Source: DASUPK01 sp036505735
Lineage (GTDB): Bacteria; Actinomycetota; Thermoleophilia; Solirubrobacterales; 70-9
NCBI GenBank assembly: GCA_036505735.1
Contig: DASXSZ010000111.1
Span: forward strand, 1-6,015
DNA: 6,015 nt
Reading direction: 5' to 3'
This document shows, in pieces, positions 1-5,204 of the stretch. The notes beneath the pieces are model-generated. The model made no database searches, was not told where the DNA came from, and saw nothing but the letters and a program-made list of their open reading frames with translations. The position numbers and the translations under genes are program-made. Each line of letters starts with the position of its first letter. Position 1 is the first letter of the stretch.

Positions 1-192
1 GAGCGCTTCGTAGCAGGAGGCGACACCGTGGTCGGGCTGGGGAGAATCGAACTCCGGTGGATCGAATCGGGTGATGTCGCTCAGGAGGGCGAGAGCGCGG
101 GGGCCTTCTGGTTTCGCGACGGCAAGATCATCACGTGGCAGCCGTTTGAGACTCATGCCGCCGCCCTTAAAGAGACGGGACTAGGGGAGTAA
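1..192 (+). CDS. SnoaL/NTF2-like domain protein, C-terminal fragment (5' end outside window)
   Basis: This reading frame is open from the first base to a TAA at 190-192 and gives the last 63 residues of a protein that begins upstream. The visible part has the closing strands of a SnoaL-like (NTF2-fold) alpha+beta barrel: alternating hydrophobic strands, then an aromatic strand followed by FRDGKIITWQPF and a helix with AALKETGLGE. The 'F.DGKI..W..F.....AL...GL' ending is typical of small SnoaL-like proteins. These include polyketide cyclases, ketosteroid isomerases and many of unknown activity, so no reaction can be assigned. The gene converges on the rhodanese gene, with 43 bp between the stop codons. 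The same fold recurs at the N-terminus of the fusion protein at 1370-2509. Confidence 0.7.
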   Translation, partial: ERFVAGGDTVVGLGRIELRWIESGDVAQEGESAGAFWFRDGKIITWQPFETHAAALKETGLGE

Positions 193-224
193 GTCCCCAA
201 ACGGAAGCGGCGGCGACAGGGTTA

Positions 225-247
225 GCCCGCGGCCGTCAGTCGCGGGC
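225..247. terminator. hairpin between convergent genes, possible bidirectional terminator
   Basis: GCCCGCG at 225-231 pairs perfectly with CGCGGGC at 241-247 around a 9-nt loop. The stem lies between the SnoaL-like gene and the rhodanese gene, which converge, and it includes the last codons and stop of the rhodanese. No T-tract follows on either strand, so it is not a canonical intrinsic terminator. In high-GC DNA a 7-bp GC stem can occur by chance. Confidence 0.3.
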
Positions 248-643
248 GATCGGCAGCCCGGCGTCGCGCCAGGCTTGAAATCCGCCAATCACGTCCGTGG
301 CACGCAGGCCGAACCGCTGCAGCGTCGCCGCGGCGAGGCTCGACTGGTAGCCCTCGTTGCAGATCACGATCAGCTGAACGTCGCGCCGGGCGGCCTCCGG
401 ATCGCAATCGGAGGACTCGGGGTCGAGGCGCCACTCCAGGACGTTCCGGGCGAAGCGCCTCGCGCCGGGTAGCTCGCCGTCCCTGCTGCGCTGCAACTCC
501 GAGCGGATGTCGACCAGGACTGCGCCGCGGTCAACAGCGGCGCGCGCCTCAGCTGGCGTGAGACGCTCGAGCTTGCTTCGAGCCTCTTCGAGCAGCTGCT
601 CGACTGTCAGCTCGGGCTCGGGATCGGTGCTCACGCCGTTCAC
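236..643 (-). CDS. single-domain rhodanese-like sulfurtransferase
   Basis: A 135-residue protein when started at the GTG at 641-643; the GTG at 632-634 (132 residues) is equally possible. Neither has a convincing Shine-Dalgarno sequence. The rhodanese fold is clear. LTPAEARAAVDRGAVLVDIR (28-47) is the opening helix and first strand. A middle stretch runs RNVLEWRLDPES. The active-site loop CNEGYQS has its catalytic Cys at about residue 95, and the protein ends in VIGGFQAWRDAGLP. The family moves sulfane sulfur from thiosulfate or persulfides to cysteine or other acceptors in the cytoplasm. The RNVLEWRLDP stretch is typical of stand-alone actinobacterial rhodaneses. The gene follows tetR by 46 bp on the same strand and is probably co-transcribed. 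The frame is open further upstream to 1069, but that part overlaps tetR and reads as low-complexity Ser/Arg/Pro, so I excluded it. The real donor and acceptor are unknown. Confidence 0.85.
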   Translation of the reverse strand: MNGVSTDPEPELTVEQLLEEARSKLERLTPAEARAAVDRGAVLVDIRSELQRSRDGELPGARRFARNVLEWRLDPESSDCDPEAARRDVQLIVICNEGYQSSLAAATLQRFGLRATDVIGGFQAWRDAGLPIARD

Positions 644-689
644 CGTAACCGCTGTCCGCGCGGGCCAGGGGGAGTCGCCGAGGACTCGT

Positions 690-1310
690 TTACGACTCGG
701 GTGGCGCTGCAATCGCGCAACCGAGTACGGCGGTGACGAACTCGGCGAAGACCTCATCCGGAAGCTCGTCCGGATCTGCGGCGCGCTCGAAAGCGAGCCC
801 GTTGAGGCACGCTGCGATCGCCGTGGCGAGCACCGGCGCGGGGAACCGAAGCTTGAAGCCGTGGTGCTTGGCCACGCGCTTGAGGGTGTCCGCGAGGGCG
901 TCGCGGATCGCCTCCCGGCGCTCCGCAAGCGCGTCACCCATCTCCGGGTTGCGGACGCTGAGCGACCAGAACTCGTAGAAGAGGAGCGGCCAGTCGGGAT
1001 CGGCCTCGAGGAAGGCCCGCAACTGATCGGCGGCGGCCGCCTCGGCCTCTTCGTCTCCGACCGCCGCATCGCCGACGGCGGAGATCTCGGCGACGCGGTT
1101 TTCCACCTGGCGGTCGGCGATCGCCAGGAAGAGCTCCTCCTTGGTCTCGAAGTTCGAGTAGAGCGCGCCGATCGTGAAGCCGGCCTCGGCCGCGATCTCG
1201 TCGACCGTCGCGCGGTGGTAGCCGCGCCCGGCGAAGACCCTCGCGGCGGCCTCGACCAGCTGCTCGCGGGTCTGCTCCTGGCGCTCCTTACGGGTGAGGA
1301 CTGCGGGCAT
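690..1310 (-). CDS. TetR/AcrR-family transcriptional regulator
   Basis: A 206-residue protein of normal TetR length. The N-terminal DNA-binding domain is plain: RKERQEQTREQLVEAAARVF (7-26, helix 1), GYHRATVDEIAAEAGFT (30-46), and the recognition region IGALYSNFETKEELFLAIAD (47-66), the most conserved TetR signature. The rest is the helical ligand-binding and dimerisation domain, including PLLFYEFWSLSVRNPE and a helix with AIAACLNGLAFERA. TetR proteins usually repress their own or a neighbouring promoter until a small ligand binds; the ligand here cannot be read. The ATG at 1308-1310 has no Shine-Dalgarno sequence, and a promoter-like -10 lies so close that the message is probably leaderless. 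The gene is divergent from the SnoaL-methyltransferase fusion (59-bp gap with two inverted repeats) and is followed by the rhodanese gene. Confidence 0.93.
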   Translation of the reverse strand: MPAVLTRKERQEQTREQLVEAAARVFAGRGYHRATVDEIAAEAGFTIGALYSNFETKEELFLAIADRQVENRVAEISAVGDAAVGDEEAEAAAADQLRAFLEADPDWPLLFYEFWSLSVRNPEMGDALAERREAIRDALADTLKRVAKHHGFKLRFPAPVLATAIAACLNGLAFERAADPDELPDEVFAEFVTAVLGCAIAAPPES

Positions 1311-1315
1311 GGTCA

Positions 1316-1331
1316 GATAGTGTACGCTATC
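1316..1331. promoter_or_regulatory. inverted repeat, candidate TetR operator 1
   Basis: GATAG at 1316-1320 is mirrored by CTATC at 1327-1331, with a GTAC core at 1322-1325, so 14 of 16 positions are symmetric. The site covers the predicted tetR -10 element, where a bound repressor would block transcription. Its size and its TAGTGTAC/GTACGCTA-like core resemble many TetR-family operators. The assignment to this TetR rests on position and symmetry. Confidence 0.6.
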
Positions 1332-1347
1332 CAGATTGTAAGCGCAA
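1319..1347 (-). promoter_or_regulatory. predicted tetR promoter (-35 and -10), likely leaderless
   Basis: On the minus strand, TTGCGC (complement of 1342-1347) and TACACT (complement of 1319-1324) are separated by exactly 17 bp. TACACT matches four of six positions of the TATAAT consensus and TTGCGC keeps the TTG. The -10 ends eight bases before the A of the tetR ATG, so transcription would start at or within a base or two of the start codon. This is a sequence match only and no start site is known. Confidence 0.5.
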
Positions 1348-1350
1348 TCT
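1333..1350. promoter_or_regulatory. inverted repeat, candidate operator 2
   Basis: AGATTG at 1333-1338 and CAATCT at 1345-1350 are perfect inverted 6-mers around a 6-bp non-symmetric spacer. The centre lies 18 bp from the centre of the first repeat. The right arm ends 4 bp before the Shine-Dalgarno of the fusion gene and overlaps the predicted tetR -35. It could be a second TetR site or a target of another regulator. Confidence 0.4.
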
Positions 1351-1369
1351 GAGTGAGGAGAGCCGTCCG

Positions 1370-2509
1370 ATGCCGACCGCCACCGCCGATCAGACCGATA
1401 CCGCCCGCCGCGCCTTGGAGGAGGTCTGCTCGGGACAAGACCTCGACGGGATCGCCGCCGTCTACCACCCCGAATTTGTTGACCACGTGAACCGGCTCAC
1501 CTACCGGGGCCACGACGGCGCCCGCCGCTCGGTCGCGCTCTACCTGGAGCTGTTCCCAGACCTGAGCTTCGACGTCGAGGAGCAGGTGAGCGAGGGCGAT
1601 CGCGTCGCCTCGCGGTGGACGCTTCGCGGGACACACCGCGGCCGCGAGGTCGAGCTTCGCGGCATCGTGATCAGCCGCTTCGAGGACGGCAGGATCATCG
1701 AGGACTGGGCCGCCAGCGACACGATGGAGCTCGTCCGCCAGCTCGGCCTGCGGCGGTCTCTGCAACTGGCGGTGAAGCACCGCAAGCTGCTCTTCGACAG
1801 CGGCGACAAGAGCCGCAAGCAAGGGTTCTCTCCGCGCCGCACGTTTGACAACGCTCTGGCCCGACTCGGAGTCAATCGCTCCTGTTCGATTCCCAACGAG
1901 ACTGAGCGAGTCCGCCGGATCTTCGACAAGCAGGCGCCGAAGTACGACAGGAGCATGGCGCGGTTCGAGCGGCTGCTCTTCTCCGGCAACCGGGAATGGG
2001 CCTGCTCGCGGGCCTACGGCGAGGTGCTGGAGATCGCGGCCGGCACGGCTCGCAACTTGCCGTTCTACCCGGAGGGGGTTCGGGTGACCGGCGTCGAGCT
2101 CAGCCCCCAGATGGCGGCGCTGGGGCGCAAGCGGGCCGAGGACCTGGGTCGCAAGATCGACATGCGGGTCGGCGACGCCGAGGCCCTCGACTTCCCGGAC
2201 GAGTCATTCGACACGGTGGTCTGCACTTACGGGCTCTGCACGATCCCGGACGATGCCGCCGCGGTCCGGGAGGCTAAGCGGGTGCTGAGACCGGGCGGAA
2301 GGATCCTGCTCGCCGAGCACGTGCGCAGCCCGAACCGGGTGGTGCGGACCATCCAGCGCGTGTTGGAGCCCCTGGCTCACCGGTTCGGCGGCGACCATCT
2401 GCTCCGCGAGCCGCTCGACCACCTGGCCGCCGAGGGCTTCGAGCTCCAGGCGGTCAAGCGCGCCAAGGCCGGATGGGTCGAGCTGGTCTCGGCGCGGAAG
2501 ACGGCGTAG
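1370..2509 (+). CDS. SnoaL-like domain fused to class I SAM-dependent methyltransferase
   Basis: A 379-residue protein from the ATG at 1370, with TGAGGAG at 1354-1360 as ribosome binding site. Residues 8 to about 127 are a SnoaL-like (NTF2-fold) domain: VYHPEFVDHVNR, YRGHDGARRSVALYLELFPD, then strands ending in ISRFEDGRIIEDWAASD. A basic linker covers about 128-175. Residues 176-379 are a Rossmann-type methyltransferase of the UbiE/type-11 sort. It starts with RRIFDKQAPKYDRSM, has SAM motif I VLEIAAGTARNL (219-230), the acidic residue E243 expected to bind the SAM ribose, DFPDESFDTVV (274-284) and VLRPGGRILLAEH (305-317). Motif I has Ala where GTG is usual. The frame is continuous, and I see no ATG, GTG or TTG in the linker that would start a separate methyltransferase, so the fusion appears real. 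The substrate is unknown; the SnoaL part might bind or cyclise the molecule that is methylated (inference). The 3' end overlaps the MFS gene by 56 bp. Confidence 0.85.
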   Translation: MPTATADQTDTARRALEEVCSGQDLDGIAAVYHPEFVDHVNRLTYRGHDGARRSVALYLELFPDLSFDVEEQVSEGDRVASRWTLRGTHRGREVELRGIVISRFEDGRIIEDWAASDTMELVRQLGLRRSLQLAVKHRKLLFDSGDKSRKQGFSPRRTFDNALARLGVNRSCSIPNETERVRRIFDKQAPKYDRSMARFERLLFSGNREWACSRAYGEVLEIAAGTARNLPFYPEGVRVTGVELSPQMAALGRKRAEDLGRKIDMRVGDAEALDFPDESFDTVVCTYGLCTIPDDAAAVREAKRVLRPGGRILLAEHVRSPNRVVRTIQRVLEPLAHRFGGDHLLREPLDHLAAEGFELQAVKRAKAGWVELVSARKTA

Positions 2510-3734
2510 TCACACCGGGGAGCTCGACCCAGACCAATAGACCGGAGAGCGCGGTGAGCCCGGCGACTGCGGCGATCGTTGCGGCGGGGTCGATTGCATC
2601 GGCGAGCAGGCCGACGGCCAGTCCGCCGACCACATACCCCATGTCGCGCCAGAAGCGGTAGACGCCCACGGTCGGTGCACGGGCGACCGGCGAGACCGAG
2701 TCGGAGATCGAGGCGATCAGGGTGGGGTAGACCAGGGCGGTGCCGGCGCCGAGCGCAATCGCTGACAGTGCAGCGATCGCGACGTCCCCGCCGGAGGCGG
2801 AGAGCAGCGCGAGGGCCGAGGCCTGCAGCAGCATCCCGCCGACGATCGGTCGCTTGCGGCCCACCCGGTCGGACCAGTGTCCGGTCCAGATCTGCCCGAC
2901 GCCCCAGACGGCGGGATAGATCCCGGCGACCAGGCCGATCTGCCCGGTTGAGGCTCCGTCCGCGGCGAGGAAGAGGGGCACGAGACCCCAAGCGAGCGCG
3001 TCGTTCAGGTTGTTGACCAGGCCAGCCTGCGAGCAGGCGCGAAGGGCCGGCACCCGGAACGAGGCGGCGTTGAAAGCATCGCGGAGGCGGGGCGGGGCGC
3101 CGGACTCGGCGGGATGTGCCTCCTGCTCCAGGGCGACGTGGGCGGCCGTATCGCGGACGAAGATCGCGCTGACCACTAGGGCGGTTGCGGCAACCGCTGC
3201 GGCGGCGATCACCAGCACGTCGCGGGCCACGAACTCGGCGGCGAGCCAGCCGCTCGCCGCCGCGGCGAGCGCCACCCCGCCGTACCCAGCCGACTCGTTC
3301 AGACCGAGCGCCAGGCCGCGCTGCCTCGGCCCGACCAGGTCGATCTTCATCAGGACTGTCATGGACCAGGTGAGCCCCTGGTTGACTCCGAGGAAGACGT
3401 TGGCCGCGACGACCCAGCCCCAGTTCGGGGCAATTGCGATCAGCAGCGGTACCGGGAGGGCAAGCGCCCAGCCGGCGATCAGGAGCCGCCGTCGCCCGAT
3501 CCGCTCCGCGAGCGCACCAGCCGCGAGGTTGGTGAAGGACTTGGCGAGGCCGAAGGCGACGATGAACGAGAGGACGGCAACCGTCGAGGTGAGCCCGAAG
3601 TCATTGGCTCCGATCAGAGGGAGGGTCGAGCGCTCGAGACCGACCATCGCCCCAACCAGGGCGTTGATCGCGACGAGGAGGGTGAACTGGGCGGCGTTCT
3701 GGCGCAGGCCCAGCTCGACCCGCGACCCGGTCAA
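2454..3734 (-). CDS. MFS transporter (12-TM major facilitator family)
   Basis: A 426-residue integral membrane protein of normal MFS length with about twelve hydrophobic segments in two halves. The first half has the loop 2-3 motif A as GALAERIGRRR (73-83). The second half repeats it as GHWSDRVGRKR (285-295). A hydrophilic central loop at about 195-220 (DTAAHVALEQEAHPAES) separates the halves. This is the fold of proton-driven exporters and importers; the substrate cannot be read. The start is a TTG at 3732-3734 within the stop of the upstream MBL gene (TTGA). No other start lies before the first membrane helix, so translation is probably coupled to that gene. Its partner makes a persulfide-derived product such as sulfite, so export of sulfite, thiosulfate or a thiol compound is a possible role (inference). 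The last 18 codons lie antisense to the end of the fusion methyltransferase gene. Confidence 0.9.
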   Translation of the reverse strand: MTGSRVELGLRQNAAQFTLLVAINALVGAMVGLERSTLPLIGANDFGLTSTVAVLSFIVAFGLAKSFTNLAAGALAERIGRRRLLIAGWALALPVPLLIAIAPNWGWVVAANVFLGVNQGLTWSMTVLMKIDLVGPRQRGLALGLNESAGYGGVALAAAASGWLAAEFVARDVLVIAAAAVAATALVVSAIFVRDTAAHVALEQEAHPAESGAPPRLRDAFNAASFRVPALRACSQAGLVNNLNDALAWGLVPLFLAADGASTGQIGLVAGIYPAVWGVGQIWTGHWSDRVGRKRPIVGGMLLQASALALLSASGGDVAIAALSAIALGAGTALVYPTLIASISDSVSPVARAPTVGVYRFWRDMGYVVGGLAVGLLADAIDPAATIAAVAGLTALSGLLVWVELPGVTTPSSAPRPARPIRPWRA

Positions 3735-4495
3735 CTGATCGGGGCGTGGGGACGGCCCGACCGATTGGCCGCGACGATCTCAGCCTGCCCGTCGGGTGTC
3801 GGTGGAATGTCCTCGAGCAGCGCGGCAACGAACTCGTCCTCGGAGCGGAAGCCGAGCGCGCGGTTGTGCCGGCGCTCGAACCCGATGGTCGAGGCGGGGT
3901 GGCCGGAGAGACCCCGGCCGCAGACCGAGCCGGAGTAGTGCGCGGGGTAGAGGAGGAGGTGGTCCGGGAGTCCGAGCAGCCGCTGGGTCAGCGAGCGGTA
4001 GAGCGTCCGCGCCATCTCCTCGGCGGTCAGGTCACCGTGGGCGTGCAGGTCGGGTCGGCCCGCATCCCCGACCAGCAGGGCGTCACCGGTCAGCACCAAC
4101 CAGGGTTCCTCACCGCGGCGGTGGTCGGTGACCAGGTAGGCATGGTGTGCGGCGGCGTGGCCCGGAGTCGCGATCGCCTGAATCACCGTATTGCCGAGCT
4201 CGATGTGCTCGCCGTCGGCTAGGGGGTGATGATCGAAGTCGACGCCGGCGCCTTCGGGGAGGTAGGCGGCTGCGCCGGTGCGCTCGACCAGTTCCGGGAG
4301 TCCCGAGACGTGGTCTGCCTGCACGTGGGTCTCGATCACCGCTGCGATCCGGGAGCCCTGCCCATCGGCGAGGCCGATGTAGTCGTTGACGAGGTCGGCG
4401 TGCGCGTCGACGACGGCGAGCTCACCGGCGGTATTGCAGCCGAAGAGGTAGGAGGCGCAGGCGGTCTGGTCATTGAGGAGCTGGCGGAAATACAT
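3731..4495 (-). CDS. ETHE1-like persulfide dioxygenase / MBL-fold hydrolase
   Basis: A 254-residue cytoplasmic metallo-beta-lactamase-fold protein, close to the usual length of single-domain persulfide dioxygenases. The opening MYFRQLLNDQTACASYLFGC and the loop ETHVQADHVSGLPEL (55-69) are characteristic. The three mononuclear iron ligands of ETHE1 have counterparts: His57 in the THxxADH loop, His113 in ATPGHAAAH and Asp138 in LTGDALL. GRPDL (146-150) matches the ETHE1 GRxD region, and LYPAHYSGS (182-190) carries the late conserved His. The second His of the family HxHxDH motif is Gln59; in ETHE1 that position is not an iron ligand, so activity is still expected. Persulfide dioxygenases oxidise glutathione- or other low-molecular-weight persulfides to sulfite and thiol. 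GGAGG (complement of 4500-4504) precedes the ATG by 4 nt. The gene is divergent from the ArsR-rhodanese regulator and coupled to the MFS gene. A glyoxalase-II-like or other MBL hydrolase is the main alternative. Confidence 0.82.
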   Translation of the reverse strand: MYFRQLLNDQTACASYLFGCNTAGELAVVDAHADLVNDYIGLADGQGSRIAAVIETHVQADHVSGLPELVERTGAAAYLPEGAGVDFDHHPLADGEHIELGNTVIQAIATPGHAAAHHAYLVTDHRRGEEPWLVLTGDALLVGDAGRPDLHAHGDLTAEEMARTLYRSLTQRLLGLPDHLLLYPAHYSGSVCGRGLSGHPASTIGFERRHNRALGFRSEDEFVAALLEDIPPTPDGQAEIVAANRSGRPHAPIS

Positions 4496-4510
4496 CGGGC
4501 CTCCATGCAG

Positions 4511-4540
4511 TCGATGGGCTAATCAAGTAATCTATTGAAT
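4511..4540 (+). promoter_or_regulatory. weak promoter-like match for the ArsR-rhodanese operon
   Basis: TTGAAT at 4535-4540 matches four of six -10 consensus positions and lies 7 nt before the ATG at 4548. TCGATG at 4511-4516 is a poor -35 with an 18-bp spacer. Together they would give a leaderless transcript starting at the ATG, which fits the absence of any Shine-Dalgarno sequence upstream. The -10 would lie inside the right operator arm. The match is weak and could be chance in an AT-rich patch. Confidence 0.3.
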
Positions 4541-4543
4541 AGC
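4518..4543. promoter_or_regulatory. imperfect palindrome, candidate ArsR-family operator
   Basis: GCTAATCAA at 4518-4526 and TTGAATAGC at 4535-4543 form inverted arms with eight of nine positions complementary, around an 8-bp spacer. The pattern TCAA-N8-TTGA in an AT-rich block is of the kind bound by ArsR/SmtB dimers. It is the most AT-rich stretch in the window and sits in the middle of the 52-bp gap between the divergent MBL and ArsR-rhodanese genes, so one bound dimer could silence both. Within it, CTATT-G-AATAG (4532-4542) is also an exact 11-bp palindrome. The assignment rests on symmetry and position. Confidence 0.7.
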
Positions 4544-4547
4544 AGAT

Positions 4548-5204
4548 ATGGAGGAGAAGGGCACAAAGCAGGCGGTCTTCGAGGCAATCGCGGTGATGGG
4601 CAAGGCGCTGGCCAGCCCTAAGCGCTTGGAGTTCCTCGATCTGCTCGCCCAGGCCCCGCGAAGCGTGAACGAGCTCGCTGAGCTCAGCGGACAGACCGTC
4701 GCGAACGCGTCACAGCACCTGCAGGCCCTGCATGCCGCCGGCTTGGTCGAGCGCGAGCGCGACGGTAATCGCGTCCGGTATGCGATCAGCGGCGAGCCGG
4801 CCCTTCGTGTTTGGCTCACCCTCGGCGACGCCTCCGCCTCTCAGCTCGCCGAGGTCGAGCGCGCCGCGCGCCACTACCTTGGCGATGAGGTCGAGGAGAT
4901 CGGCCGCGAGGAGTTGCTCAGTCGTCTGCGCCGGGGCGACGCCGTCCTGGTCGATGTGCGCCCGGCGGATGAGTTTGCCTCCGGCCATATCGAGGGCGCC
5001 CGCTCGATCCCGCTCGATGAGCTCGAGCGCCGGATGGATGAGCTTCCGGGGGACGCGGAGGTCGTTGCCTACTGCCGCGGACCGTTCTGCGCGTACGCGA
5101 ACGAAGCCGTCCGCCGCTTACACGCCGAAGGTCGCGGCGCCCGCAGGCTGAGGGAGGGCTGGCCGGAGTGGCATCTGGCGGAGACAGAGGCGATCGTCAA
5201 GTGA
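4548..5204 (+). CDS. ArsR-family winged-helix regulator fused to a rhodanese domain
   Basis: A 218-residue two-domain regulator. Residues 1-95 are an ArsR/SmtB winged helix: MGKALASPKRLEFLDLLAQ (17-35), the helix-turn-helix SVNELAELSGQTVANASQHL (39-58), QALHAAGLVERERDGNRVRY (59-78) and the wing. After a helical linker (about 96-115), residues 116-218 are a rhodanese domain: EELLSRLRRGDAVLVDVRPA, EFASGHIEGARSIPLDEL (142-159) and the active-site loop CRGPFC with Cys176 and Cys181, ending in LREGWPEWHLAE. The two loop cysteines are the only cysteines in the protein, and the ArsR part lacks the CxC-type metal site of arsenic sensors. ArsR-rhodanese fusions are a known architecture thought to respond to reactive sulfur; redox or persulfide sensing by the Cys pair is my inference. 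The ATG at 4548 has no Shine-Dalgarno, but the family normally has about 17 residues before GKALASPKRL, which supports this start. The stop overlaps the DUF4395-like start (GTGA). Confidence 0.92.
   Translation: MEEKGTKQAVFEAIAVMGKALASPKRLEFLDLLAQAPRSVNELAELSGQTVANASQHLQALHAAGLVERERDGNRVRYAISGEPALRVWLTLGDASASQLAEVERAARHYLGDEVEEIGREELLSRLRRGDAVLVDVRPADEFASGHIEGARSIPLDELERRMDELPGDAEVVAYCRGPFCAYANEAVRRLHAEGRGARRLREGWPEWHLAETEAIVK

Noticed and set aside
644..1069. N-terminal extension of the rhodanese frame into tetR
   Set aside because: The extension reads as Ser/Arg/Pro-rich low complexity and overlaps tetR on the same strand. The rhodanese fold is complete from the GTG codons at 632-643.
507..1352. 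Long plus-strand frame (281 codons) opposite tetR
   Set aside because: It is the antisense shadow of the TetR gene. The product is Arg/Glu-rich without a recognisable domain, while the minus strand gives a perfect TetR signature.
2377..2991. Minus-strand frame (204 codons) inside the MFS gene
   Set aside because: Arg-rich alternate frame with no domain, fully covered by the MFS gene and the fusion gene end.
3010..3738. Plus-strand frame (242 codons) opposite the MFS gene
   Set aside because: Ala/Arg/Ser-rich shadow in high-GC DNA. The opposite strand encodes twelve membrane segments and two MFS motif A copies.
3746..4522. Plus-strand frames opposite the MBL gene
   Set aside because: Antisense shadows. 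The minus strand has the full set of ETHE1-like metal ligands and a good Shine-Dalgarno.
5168..5200. Upstream GTG start for the DUF4395-like protein
   Set aside because: It would add 11 residues inside the ArsR-rhodanese gene. The GTG at 5201 in the GTGA overlap is the more natural coupled start.
4548..5204. Arsenic resistance regulator call (arsR)
   Set aside because: No cysteine metal site in the winged helix and no arsenate reductase, ArsB or Acr3 gene in view. The rhodanese fusion and the dioxygenase neighbour point to sulfur instead.
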